Shown here: positions 1 to 7,957 of the stretch, one piece after another
How the letters are laid out: each line of letters begins with the position of its first letter
Position numbering within the stretch: position 1 is the first letter of the stretch
NCBI GenBank assembly: GCA_965224535.1
Contig: CBDCZR010000022.1
Coordinates: 62,001-126,000, forward strand
DNA: 64,000 bases
Direction of reading: 5' to 3'
Source of the DNA: JBCDHN01 sp965224535
GTDB taxonomy: Bacteria > Verrucomicrobiota > Verrucomicrobiia > Verrucomicrobiales > DEV007
Notes under the pieces: generated by a model
Seen by the model: the letters and a program-made list of their open reading frames with translations, nothing else
Database searches by the model: none
Told to the model about the DNA's origin: nothing
Translations under genes and position numbers: made by a program

Positions 1-92
1 GCAGATGTGAGTCCGTTTTTCGCGGCCACCCACTTAGAGAGGTCTCTGGGAACGTGGACCTTGAAACCATGGACGGCACAGGTGGGATACCC

Positions 93-153
93 AAATAAAA
101 AAGCGCCCGGACGTTGAAGCTACGGCACAATTTCCGTGGCGCTTTTTTTATTT
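93..153. terminator. Bidirectional stem-loop terminator
   Basis: A run ending in AAAAAAGCGCC is matched about 30 bases later by GGCGCTTTTTTT, giving a long stem with A and T tracts on the outside, so it can end transcription from either side. It sits just downstream of the membrane protein gene that ends at 170. Positions 1-92 before it are open in more than one frame and could be the 3' end of a plus-strand gene entering from outside the window, but no product can be recognised. Confidence 0.6.
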
Positions 154-169
154 GCGCTCACTTCGCCTC

Positions 170-1117
170 CTAGCGGATTTCGTCTACGGAGACAAACCGG
201 TCGTCGTCGTCCATGATGATCTCAAAATCATCTGCCGCCGGATCCACGCGCCGGAGCTTGCGGGGTTGTTTGCGGACGGGTTGGTGGGGATCGGTCAACA
301 GCTTCATTTGCCACAGCGCAATCGGCAAAAGGACCAGCGGCATGCGCAAAATCGTCTCCGGCGCCCAGCGGTGCAAGGTGGCGAGTGTGTCGCCGTCCAG
401 GTGAGCGGTGGTGATGATGGCCGACCCGGTCAAGGCCAGCAAACTCATCGAAATCGCGGAAATGGAGGTCATGAGCGGAGACCAGATTCCCAACGCCGCC
501 ACCAACGCGAGTCCGCCAAAAATGCGCAGGAGCAGTTTTTGCTTCAGGGGCTCAAGTTGGGGGACTAACTCCGCCACCACGCCGAGCCAGGCTTCGGGTT
601 GAGGGGTCCCCAGCTCGACGGCGCCGATTTCCGGCAACTCCGGGAGTTCTCCGTGATAATGCAGCCCGGTTGCTTGCAAACCGAAGGTTAGGAAGCTGAT
701 CGAAAGGGCGAATCGCGCCAAAAAACGCCCGAATTTGGCCCAACCCAGGACATCGCCCAGGCACAGGACCAGGGGTGTGGCCAAAAGCGCGGCGCTGCCC
801 AGCAAACTGCTGACAGGGGCGCTGTTGGCGGCAAAGTGGCTGAAAGCCAGGAGGCTGAGCGGCGCCATGCTGAGGAGGACGAAAAACGTCACCAGCCAAG
901 CCGGCCGCCAGACGATGATGGCCAGGCCCGAGGCCAGAAACCAGCCTCCCACCCCCCAGGACAGCAGGTAGGGATCCACGGAGGGGAGAATTTGGCCGTA
1001 GCGCTCGATGGCTGCGCCGTAGGGAGTCTCTTTTTCCCAGTAAAGGTGGATCCACGCCAAGCCCAGAAACAGACAGAGCGTGGCGATGCGCAAGAGCAGC
1101 GACACCGGACGAGTCAT
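170..1117 (-). CDS. Multi-pass membrane protein, unknown function
   Basis: This is a 315-residue protein of mostly hydrophobic helices. They begin at residues 8-24 and recur through about residue 270. An acidic, charged cytosolic-looking tail (about residues 275-315, with a DDDD stretch) follows. I see no catalytic motif and do not recognise the family; it loosely resembles DoxX-like or quinol-oxidase-subunit-like small membrane proteins in having only helices and short loops. The stop is 17 bases from a strong stem-loop, so it is probably the last gene of its transcript. The ATG at 1117 is the first start in frame before the hydrophobic region. Function is unknown. Confidence 0.8.
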   Translation of the reverse strand: MTRPVSLLLRIATLCLFLGLAWIHLYWEKETPYGAAIERYGQILPSVDPYLLSWGVGGWFLASGLAIIVWRPAWLVTFFVLLSMAPLSLLAFSHFAANSAPVSSLLGSAALLATPLVLCLGDVLGWAKFGRFLARFALSISFLTFGLQATGLHYHGELPELPEIGAVELGTPQPEAWLGVVAELVPQLEPLKQKLLLRIFGGLALVAALGIWSPLMTSISAISMSLLALTGSAIITTAHLDGDTLATLHRWAPETILRMPLVLLPIALWQMKLLTDPHQPVRKQPRKLRRVDPAADDFEIIMDDDDRFVSVDEIR

Positions 1118-1206
1118 AACGCTTCAGAAGCTACGTGCGAAGTGGTTTGCAGCCAAGCGAGGATTTTCAAGACTCCATGCGTCACAGAGCTTAGCGCGGC
1201 CATTTT

Positions 1207-3096
1207 TCAGGCGCCCTTGCCGGCTTTGTTCTTCTTTTTCCGCTGGATTTCAGCCACGCCCAAGTCCGAGAGCACTTTTTTCTTGAGCGAGCCGGAGTAT
1301 TTGCTGGCGCGTTGAGGCGGGTTTCTCGGCTGCGGAGAGGTGGCTTGCAATTTTTCGAGGGCGGGTTTGGCCCGGCCGTCCAGGTAATCGATTGCATTCC
1401 ACGCGGCGATGGCCAAGTAGGCGTCGCCCTCCGGCTGCGCGTGGCGAACCAGGATTTCAAGCGCTTTGGCGGCATCGTCCTCACTGCCGTAGCGGCCCAG
1501 GGCTTCGGCCGCGGTAACCTGGACGATCGGCGAGGCATCGGCGAGCGCCGCTTCCAACTGGCTGCGGCCGGCTTGGAGCCCCTTTTCACCCTGGGTTAGC
1601 AGCCCGATCGCGCCCCAATATCGCACGCCAGGGTCGTCATTTGCCAGCAATCCTGCGATTTTCGGCAAATCCTCGGCTTTGAGCGAAGTCGCGAGGTTGG
1701 CCGCCGCAAAAATCGCCGCGTGATCGAAGAGTTTGGGGTCGTGACCCACCTCGTACGGCGTTATGCCCGCTTCCCGCGCGCGGCGGTGGAATTCGTACTC
1801 CGGCAACAAGCCCACGTCCTTGACCCGGGCCGACCAATCCGCGTGCGCCTGGCGCATTTCGGCCAAAACCTCGGCGAATTCCGGCAATTCGGCCAGGTTG
1901 CGGGTTTCGTGCGGATCCTCCTGCAGATCGTAGAGTTCTTCGCTGGGCTTGGTTTGCCAAAACTGGGCCTGCACGGGGTTGAGCGCGCCTTTTTCGGCCA
2001 TTTCGTGCCAAACGCGCGTGGTGGGCGTGGCGAACATGTACTGGATGTACTGACCCCAGGGTTTGTGCGGAAGGTAGTTTTTCAGGTAGCTGTAGCGCTT
2101 GGAGCGGGTTTGGCGCACGCAGTCGATCCGCTCGTCCATGCGGTCGCGGAACCCGTAGGCGTATTTCGGCTCTTCGGTCTGAAATTTGCCGGCAAAGGCG
2201 TTGCCCTGCATCCAATCCGGCGGTTCGACGCCCGCGATGGAGAGCAACGTCGGCGCCAGATCGATGAATCCCACCAGGCGGTCGCTCTCGGCCCCAGCCG
2301 CGTAGCCGTTCGGCGCCAAGTGCTTCCATTTTTCCGGGAAATGCACGATCATCCCCACGTTCAAGCCGCTTTGATACGTCCACCGCTTGTGGCGCGGCAT
2401 TCCGGACCCGTGGTCGCCGTAGTAAAACACGATCGTGTCCTCCGCCAGGCCGGCTTCCTCGATTTCCTTCAGATTTTGGCCCACCAGCGCGTCCATCATT
2501 GTCACCCGGTCGTAAAACTGGGCCCAATCCTTGCGCACCTCCGGCGTATCCGGGTGATAGGGCGGGATGGGCGCCTTGACCGGATCGTGAATTTTAGCTT
2601 CCTCCGGGATGGTGTTCCGAATCTGGCTCTCGTGGCTGATGGTGTGGTTGAAAATCGCGAAAAACGGTTGGCCGTCGCCGCGCTCTTTCCAGTGTTTGCC
2701 ATGCCAAATCTGGCCGGGTTTTTCCAGGTTGTAGTCTTCCTTGCTCTTGTTGGTGCAGTAGTAGCCTAACTCCGCCAAAAACTGCGGATACATCTTGAAA
2801 CCGGGCGGCATTTTCACCTGCGAGCGCATGTGTTGCGCCCCCAAGGCGGGAGGATAAACGCCGGAAATGATCGTCGTGCGGGCCGGAGCGCAAACCGGCG
2901 CGGTGGAGCTGGCGTTGACGTAACGCAGCCCCTTTTTGGCGATGCTGTCGATGTTAGGGCTCACGGCGTAGGCGTCGCCGTAGCAACCCAGTTCCTTGCC
3001 GTTGTCCTCGCTGGTGATCCAGAGAATGTTGGGCAATTGAGCCGCGTGAGTGGCCAACGGCAGCGAAACCAGCAAAAGCGCGAGAATTCTGTTCAT
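1207..3096 (-). CDS. Secreted sulfatase with C-terminal HEAT-like helices
   Basis: This is a type I sulfatase of 629 residues, predicted to hydrolyse sulfate esters outside the cytoplasm. The start at 3096 is chosen because it begins directly with a signal peptide (MNRILALLLVSLPLATHA); the 40 upstream in-frame residues look non-coding. The mature part opens with the metal-binding strand around residues 23-32. The modified-cysteine motif C-A-P-A-R lies at 69-73, where Cys69 would become formylglycine. A further metal site is near YYGDHGSG. The last ~150 residues are alanine-rich helices of HEAT type, an extension seen in many verrucomicrobial and planctomycetal sulfatases. The substrate cannot be read from sequence. 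It needs a formylglycine-generating enzyme, which is not in this window. Confidence 0.92.
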   Translation of the reverse strand: MNRILALLLVSLPLATHAAQLPNILWITSEDNGKELGCYGDAYAVSPNIDSIAKKGLRYVNASSTAPVCAPARTTIISGVYPPALGAQHMRSQVKMPPGFKMYPQFLAELGYYCTNKSKEDYNLEKPGQIWHGKHWKERGDGQPFFAIFNHTISHESQIRNTIPEEAKIHDPVKAPIPPYHPDTPEVRKDWAQFYDRVTMMDALVGQNLKEIEEAGLAEDTIVFYYGDHGSGMPRHKRWTYQSGLNVGMIVHFPEKWKHLAPNGYAAGAESDRLVGFIDLAPTLLSIAGVEPPDWMQGNAFAGKFQTEEPKYAYGFRDRMDERIDCVRQTRSKRYSYLKNYLPHKPWGQYIQYMFATPTTRVWHEMAEKGALNPVQAQFWQTKPSEELYDLQEDPHETRNLAELPEFAEVLAEMRQAHADWSARVKDVGLLPEYEFHRRAREAGITPYEVGHDPKLFDHAAIFAAANLATSLKAEDLPKIAGLLANDDPGVRYWGAIGLLTQGEKGLQAGRSQLEAALADASPIVQVTAAEALGRYGSEDDAAKALEILVRHAQPEGDAYLAIAAWNAIDYLDGRAKPALEKLQATSPQPRNPPQRASKYSGSLKKKVLSDLGVAEIQRKKKNKAGKGA

Positions 3097-3178
3097 GAGG
3101 GGAGGGGTAGCAGGTTTTTCCCGCGAATCACGCAAAATGGAGCCTGAAATCAGCGCTGGCGCCCGTGAAAATGGGAGG

Positions 3179-3745
3179 CTAACCCAAAAACTCGCTTTTG
3201 CGCACCGCAACGACAAACGGGTATCCGGCTCCCTCGATCGTCTCCGCCGCGCCTTCTTCGCGATCGACCAAGCAGACCACGAACGCCACTTGGCCGCCTT
3301 CGCGCTCGATTGCCTGGATCGCGGTCAGGGTGGATCCGCCGGTCGTGATCGTGTCCTCCATCACGGCAACGACGTCCCCTTCCTGAAACGGACCCTCCAC
3401 CTGCTTGCCGCGCCCGTGGTCCTTGGGCTCCTTGCGGATGCACAACGCGTTGAGCGGCTTGACGTCGCCGGCCAGGTCCGAGTGCAGCGCCACCGCCACG
3501 GAAATAGGGTCCGCCCCCATCGTCAATCCACCCACGGCATCAACGCTGACGCCCAGCTTTGCCTCCTGCTCGCGCACGATGCCGTGCACCATTTTTCCGA
3601 CGAGATAGGCGCCGCGCGGGTGAAGCGTGGTTTGGCGGCAATCCACGTAAAAATCGCTCTTTTTGCCGGATTTCAGCGTAAATTCACCGAAACAAACGGA
3701 GCGCTCTTTGAGGATGGCCAGCAGTTCCTGGCGAGTTGGGTCCAT
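3179..3745 (-). CDS. pyrE: Orotate phosphoribosyltransferase
   Basis: This enzyme converts orotate and PRPP to orotidine monophosphate in de novo pyrimidine synthesis, in the cytosol. The 188-residue length is typical. The PRPP-binding loop EDTITTGGST is at residues 130-139, preceded by hydrophobic strand VVAVM, and the N-terminal part has SGKKSDFYVD as in other PyrE proteins. No other pyr gene is adjacent. It stands between a sulfatase (83 bases downstream) and a Uma2 protein (60 bases upstream) on the same strand, so it may be transcribed alone. Confidence 0.95.
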   Translation of the reverse strand: MDPTRQELLAILKERSVCFGEFTLKSGKKSDFYVDCRQTTLHPRGAYLVGKMVHGIVREQEAKLGVSVDAVGGLTMGADPISVAVALHSDLAGDVKPLNALCIRKEPKDHGRGKQVEGPFQEGDVVAVMEDTITTGGSTLTAIQAIEREGGQVAFVVCLVDREEGAAETIEGAGYPFVVAVRKSEFLG

Positions 3746-3805
3746 GACCCATGGACGCGCACGATTTCCGTGGCATCAAGCAAGTTTGGGCCCTGATTGC
3801 CCGGG

Positions 3806-4483
3806 TTACACGCTGGCCGTCTTGAGCCCTTGCCGGAATTCTCGGATGGCCCGCGTGACGGAAGGCAACTGCGCGCAGTACTCCAACAACGCCAGGTTTA
3901 GCTGGGGAAAAACCTGGCTTTCGTCCGCGCTTTCGTAGTCGGTCTCCTCATCGTTGAGCAGGTAAACCGAAAGCTGGCCGTATTCCCAAATCCACAGCTC
4001 CGGCACGAAAAATCGCGCGTAAAAGCTGTCGTAGTAGATGGCCTTGCTCGGGACGATTTCGACCAGAAGATCCGGCCGCTCGTCCATGTCAGGCTCCTTG
4101 CCAAACCAGAATGATTCGTCGGCGATTTTGCAGGCGCGCGAGTGTTGGTCGCCAATTTTCGACAGCGACCGGCGCTCGAAATCCAGGCTTAGCCGAATGG
4201 AGTAGTCCTCGATCAGCCGGCCCAGGATGCGCCGGATTTTGCTCTGCGAATCCGAGGACCGCACGATTTCCAGGATGTCGTCGCAATAGCTCACCCGGCC
4301 GTAGCCGAGTTGCTCGAAGCGGCTGCTGAAACGCTCGTAGTCGTCCCAGTCCGCGTCATGGAGAACCATGTGCCGGCCGTCGAAGACCATTTGCTCCAAA
4401 ACGGGCCGGTCTGACGCCTTGGCGTTGTTATCGTCGGCGTCAGGGGTTGAGGTGGATGAGGAGTCGGCACTCATGAGGCTCAC
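3806..4483 (-). CDS. Uma2-family (DUF820) PD-(D/E)XK-fold protein
   Basis: This is a 225-residue protein. An N-terminal low-complexity stretch (about 30 residues) is followed by a Uma2 domain. Visible hallmarks are RPDLLVEIVPS (the acidic metal-binding strand of the restriction-endonuclease-like fold), then a Y-aromatic-rich segment YYDSFYARFFVPELWIWEY. Uma2 proteins are common, often many per genome, in cyanobacteria, planctomycetes and verrucomicrobia. Their nuclease activity is predicted and their role is unknown. It is on the same strand as pyrE with no sign of functional linkage. Confidence 0.85.
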   Translation of the reverse strand: MSLMSADSSSTSTPDADDNNAKASDRPVLEQMVFDGRHMVLHDADWDDYERFSSRFEQLGYGRVSYCDDILEIVRSSDSQSKIRRILGRLIEDYSIRLSLDFERRSLSKIGDQHSRACKIADESFWFGKEPDMDERPDLLVEIVPSKAIYYDSFYARFFVPELWIWEYGQLSVYLLNDEETDYESADESQVFPQLNLALLEYCAQLPSVTRAIREFRQGLKTASV

Positions 4484-4552
4484 ATCCTAACTGGTGCGTG
4501 CGCGTTCGTAAAGTCCGCAGAATTGAGAATCGATTGCGCGAAAAACGCCGCC

Positions 4553-4927
4553 TCACGACGCCTTTTTTTCCATGCCCTCGGCCAGGGACATCAGCGTGTG
4601 AGGCACCGTGGTCATCCAAATCGAGGTTTCGCCGGCCTCAAACCCGCGGCGCCAGTTTTCGTAGCCGGGCTGCCAATTGTGCGGGAAGGCATGCTCGCAA
4701 ATCAGCCGGCCCACGCTTTCGCGCACCGCTTCTTCGGAAAACGCGAGGTGGGCGACCCACGTGGCGAATTTGACCGGAGCGTAAGGCGTCTGCAAACGCA
4801 CGCCATCCAGGCAAACGTGGAAAATTCGCCCAAACGCAGGGTCGTCCTCGATCTTGCAGATGGTTAGCGCCGCGTCGGGCGCTTCGTAGTCGGCAATCTG
4901 GTATTTTTGGCCTTCCCGGAACGTCAT
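4553..4927 (-). CDS. Conserved-looking hypothetical protein
   Basis: This encodes 124 residues, soluble, acidic and rich in aromatic residues. There is no signal peptide or membrane segment. The composition and codon pattern match the flanking genes, so I take it as real. I do not recognise a family. It lies between the Uma2 gene and the phosphodiester glycosidase gene on the same strand, 69 and 64 bases away, with no overlap suggesting coupling. Confidence 0.7.
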   Translation of the reverse strand: MTFREGQKYQIADYEAPDAALTICKIEDDPAFGRIFHVCLDGVRLQTPYAPVKFATWVAHLAFSEEAVRESVGRLICEHAFPHNWQPGYENWRRGFEAGETSIWMTTVPHTLMSLAEGMEKKAS

Positions 4928-4991
4928 CGTGCCCTCACATAGGCTGAAAACGGGGCTTCGTCAACCCGGCCGGGGAATTCGACTCCGCGCC

Positions 4992-5822
4992 CTAATTTTG
5001 GGGCGAATCCAGCTTCTCCACGACCGCGAAAATCGCCGCAAAACTCGTCGTGGTCTGAACTTCCGGGTCCACCGCACGCACGTAGATTTCCGAGATGTCG
5101 CCGTCCAAATAGAGCGCGTTTTGGCAGCCCAAACTCAAAAACAGCCGCGCGAAGGTGTGCAGATTAACGCGGCCGCGCTCGCTGCGTTCCGTGGCGACAA
5201 AGACGATTTTTCCCTCACCGTTGACGCCCACGCCGTTGCGCAACAGGCGGCTGGTGGACCCGGCGCGAAACGCGGAATGAATTCGCCCCTCGCGCAACAG
5301 CAGGGGGCCGGATTGCGCCGCCAACCGCGGTTTTGGCGCTTTTTTCGCGAATTCCTCGGTTTCCAACACCGCCGGCCCGTTTTCGTCGATGTAGAACACG
5401 CCGTTTGGTTTGAGGTAAAAGTTAGGCGTGTATTGGCCCGGCTGCAATTTCGGCGCAGGCTTGCGATTGAGCGGCGCCAGCACCTTCCCGCCTTCCACGT
5501 GCAAACCCGTGGGGATGAAGCCCGGCTCGTAAATCCCCGCATTCATCGCAAAACGCAGCCGCAGGCCCTTCGTGTTGAGGTGCGCCTCCAATTTTCGAAA
5601 GGTCGTGAACGGTTGGCCCGTATCGTCCTTCCAGAACAACCTCAACTCCTCCACGGCCGGATCGATCGTGTAGACCTGGTGGCGAATTCCTTCGAATTCC
5701 TGCATTTGAGCCTGCGTCCTACCCGCAACCCCGCAAGCCACCACAATCATCCAAATCACGCGCACAAACCGGCGCCAAGGCGACTTGCACCACCACGCTA
5801 ACAAAAAACCACGACAATTCAT
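4992..5822 (-). CDS. Secreted phosphodiester glycosidase family protein (NAGPA/DUF2233-like)
   Basis: This is a 276-residue protein of the phosphodiester glycosidase fold, which cleaves sugar-phosphate phosphodiesters (family member: N-acetylglucosamine-1-phosphodiester alpha-N-acetylglucosaminidase). Typical blocks are visible: FAMNAGIYEPGF, then NFYLKPNGVFYID, AAQSGPLLLREGR, NGVGVNGEGKIVFVA and ALYLDGDISEIYV. The start at 5822 gives a membrane helix and signal-like segment (WMIVVACGVAGRTQA); an internal ATG about 25 codons later is possible. The start codon overlaps, on the opposite strand, the first in-frame ATG of the sigma-factor gene, so the two promoters must lie within each other's coding sequence. 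Confidence 0.85.
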   Translation of the reverse strand: MNCRGFLLAWWCKSPWRRFVRVIWMIVVACGVAGRTQAQMQEFEGIRHQVYTIDPAVEELRLFWKDDTGQPFTTFRKLEAHLNTKGLRLRFAMNAGIYEPGFIPTGLHVEGGKVLAPLNRKPAPKLQPGQYTPNFYLKPNGVFYIDENGPAVLETEEFAKKAPKPRLAAQSGPLLLREGRIHSAFRAGSTSRLLRNGVGVNGEGKIVFVATERSERGRVNLHTFARLFLSLGCQNALYLDGDISEIYVRAVDPEVQTTTSFAAIFAVVEKLDSPQN

Positions 5823-5838
5823 GAGCACGGGGAGGAAA

Positions 5839-6402
5839 ATGTTGTACCTTGTGGGGAGTAATTTCTCACGAGACGCTGAAACATTGAAGACCGAACGGCG
5901 CACATGGCAAGAATGGCTAGCCCAAAATAGCGGAAAATGGCTGCTTTTTGCCCGCCAACAGACCCGCACCGAGGCTGATGCCGAAGATGTGCTGCAAGAC
6001 GCCCTGCTGAAGACGTGGAAGACGTGCAACGGCGAAATTCGCGAAGAAACCGCCAGCCTGGTCTACACCAACATCCGCCGTTGCGCCATCGACCGCGCCC
6101 GCTCCAACGACCGGCGCGCCGACCGCGAACAACGCGTGGCTGAAGAGACGCCGCAAAGCGAGGAAGCCCACTTTGAGTTCGAAATGGACAACCAGGAGTT
6201 CGCGGAGTCGATCCAGGAGGCGCTGGGCAAAATCTCGCCAAAATACGCCGAGGTGATCACCCTGAAGATTTGGGGCGAGCAAACATTCGCGCAAATTGCC
6301 GAGCAACTGGGCGAATCGCAGAACACCGTGGCCTCTCGCTACCGCTATGGGTTGGAGAATTTGCGCCGCCTCTTAGGTGAAAAGCGCGAACTGGTGGCCT
6401 GA
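5839..6402 (+). CDS. ECF-type RNA polymerase sigma factor
   Basis: This is an extracytoplasmic-function sigma factor of about 187 residues. The sigma-2 region is visible as QTRTEADAEDVLQDALLKTW. Sigma-4 is visible as ISPKYAEVITLKIWGEQTFAQIAE followed by the helix-turn-helix LGESQNTVASRYRYGLENLR. The ATG at 5839 is preceded by GGGGAGGA, a strong ribosome site although close to the codon; ATGs at 5785 and 5821 are alternatives. No anti-sigma gene follows: the next gene is convergent. It is divergent from the secreted phosphodiester glycosidase with overlapping 5' ends, so shared regulation is possible but not shown. Confidence 0.9.
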   Translation: MLYLVGSNFSRDAETLKTERRTWQEWLAQNSGKWLLFARQQTRTEADAEDVLQDALLKTWKTCNGEIREETASLVYTNIRRCAIDRARSNDRRADREQRVAEETPQSEEAHFEFEMDNQEFAESIQEALGKISPKYAEVITLKIWGEQTFAQIAEQLGESQNTVASRYRYGLENLRRLLGEKRELVA

Positions 6403-6462
6403 CCGAGGTCAAAACCGAGCCTGTCGGCGACTTTTTCGCGAAAACCGAGGTGCACGCGGAAA

Positions 6463-6876
6463 TCACGGCCGTTTTGGCACGATCGGCGCCAATTTCCAGA
6501 CGACCCAGGCCGCCGCGTAAAGGCAGGCGTCCTTGGCAATGCCGCCGTGCATGTCGCCCAGCGAAAGCCGGAAATTGTTGCCCACGACCAGGAAAATCAG
6601 GATCGTCATCGAAATGGACGCCGTCATCACCGCGGCGCGTTCCAGCCAGCCGATGCAGATGATGACGCCGGCAACGATCATCGCGCTTCCCAGGATGATG
6701 AGGTAGGTCGCGGGATCCGGCCAGTAGATCCCGGAATTCTCCACGACCTTGGTTTGCATCGCCGTGGTAAGCAGCATTTTCGGCACCAGCCCTTCCCAAA
6801 TCCAAACCAGGCCAAGGGACCAGCGGCAGACGATTTTCAGGTTGTAGAGCAGGGTGGGACTAACTTCGGTGTTCAT
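6463..6876 (-). CDS. DoxX-like membrane protein
   Basis: This is a 137-residue integral membrane protein with four hydrophobic helices, of the DoxX-like type often encoded beside TIGR01777 epimerases and DCC proteins. I chose the ATG at 6876 because the protein then begins MNTEVSPTLLYNLKIVCRWSLG. The longer frame to 6990 adds a basic, non-conserved-looking stretch. Motifs include WIWEGLVPK in the first loop and GWLERAA between helices 3 and 4. It lies near, but is separated from, the related cluster at 8.7-12.3 kb by the plus-strand Rpn gene, which suggests an insertion into a once continuous group. Confidence 0.8.
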   Translation of the reverse strand: MNTEVSPTLLYNLKIVCRWSLGLVWIWEGLVPKMLLTTAMQTKVVENSGIYWPDPATYLIILGSAMIVAGVIICIGWLERAAVMTASISMTILIFLVVGNNFRLSLGDMHGGIAKDACLYAAAWVVWKLAPIVPKRP

Positions 6877-6946
6877 TTTTTTGGTACGGTTAGGGTGAAA
6901 AGATCGGTGGCGGTTTGCGATTCGGGCGCGACGCTTGCCGGAAATC

Positions 6947-7957
6947 ATGAAAAAGCCGCGCCGCATCACCTGCATCATCGCCAACCCCATCTACGACGTC
7001 GTTTTCAAGCGGCTGATGGAAGCGCCTGACATCGCCAGGCAGTTCCTCTCGCTGATTTTGGGCGTTAGGGTTGTCTCGCTCCGCCTCACCGCTCACGAGC
7101 ACACCGGTGAAGGCGTGAGCGGCATCAAATCCAAGCTCTTCCGGCTGGATTTTTGCGCGGTCATCCAGCTTCGCTCCGGCGTGTTTTACAACGTGCTCAT
7201 TGAGGTGCAAAAAGCCCGCCAACTTGGCGATATCCTCCGTTTTCGCTATTACCTGGCCACCAGATACGGCCTGCTGGAAGAAGTAGACCCGGAGACGGGG
7301 CCCGAACCCTTGCCCATCATCCCCATCTATCTTCTCGGCTTCGAAATCGGCCCGAACTTGCCAGCGGGCATTAGCGTAACGCGCGAGCTGCGAAACACCT
7401 TCACCGGCAAAACCATTCGCCGCAAAGTATGGCCGGATTTCATCCAAAACCTCACCCACAACGCGCACATCTTTCAATTGCCGAAAATCAAGAGCCCCGG
7501 CAAAACGCCCTTGGAGCAGGCCCTGGGCTTGTTCGATCAAAATCTGAAGCTGGATAACGATCCTCATCGGCTTGACTACGATTCAAGAGGCGCGAAATTG
7601 ACTCCCCTAACCAAGCGCATGCTGCGCGAACTCACCAAAATCCAAGCGGACCCCGAGATGCAAGAGATGATGACATACGAAGACATGTTCGAGCTTGAGC
7701 AGGAAAGAATTATCAAGCGGGAGACCCGCAGTCTGCGGAGCAGGTTGGAGGAGGAGCAGAAGCGGTCTGAGGAAGCGCAAAGACGGTCCGAGGAAGCCCA
7801 AAGGCGGTCCGAGGAAGCCCAAAGGCGGTCTGAGGACGAACGGCAGCAGCGCGAGGAAGCGCAAAGACGATCCGAGGACGAACGGCGCCGGCGCGAGGCT
7901 GCGGAGCGGGAATTGGAGCTTCTTCGCAAACAGTTGGAGGACAAGGATTCTGGTTAG
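6947..7957 (+). CDS. Rpn/PD-(D/E)XK nuclease-family protein with repetitive coiled-coil tail
   Basis: This is a 336-residue protein of the transposase-associated PD-(D/E)XK (Rpn-like) family. The N-terminal domain begins NPIYDVVFKRLM and has the acidic metal site RLDFCAVIQ...NVLIEVQK. The middle is helical. From about residue 250 onward it is a highly charged coiled coil with heptads of type RRSEEAQ repeated in tandem. The repeats are near-identical at DNA level (21-bp units around 7755-7880), so they can expand or contract. ATG 6947 is preferred over an upstream TTG at 6935. Family members are multicopy mobile-DNA-related nucleases; the activity here is inferred. The 3' end is antisense to an open extension of the DUF2071 gene. 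Confidence 0.85.
   Translation: MKKPRRITCIIANPIYDVVFKRLMEAPDIARQFLSLILGVRVVSLRLTAHEHTGEGVSGIKSKLFRLDFCAVIQLRSGVFYNVLIEVQKARQLGDILRFRYYLATRYGLLEEVDPETGPEPLPIIPIYLLGFEIGPNLPAGISVTRELRNTFTGKTIRRKVWPDFIQNLTHNAHIFQLPKIKSPGKTPLEQALGLFDQNLKLDNDPHRLDYDSRGAKLTPLTKRMLRELTKIQADPEMQEMMTYEDMFELEQERIIKRETRSLRSRLEEEQKRSEEAQRRSEEAQRRSEEAQRRSEDERQQREEAQRRSEDERRRREAAERELELLRKQLEDKDSG

Noticed and set aside
1..117. End of a plus-strand gene entering the window
   Set aside because: At least two frames are open and neither gives a recognisable sequence; one would run into the terminator stem. Not enough to call.
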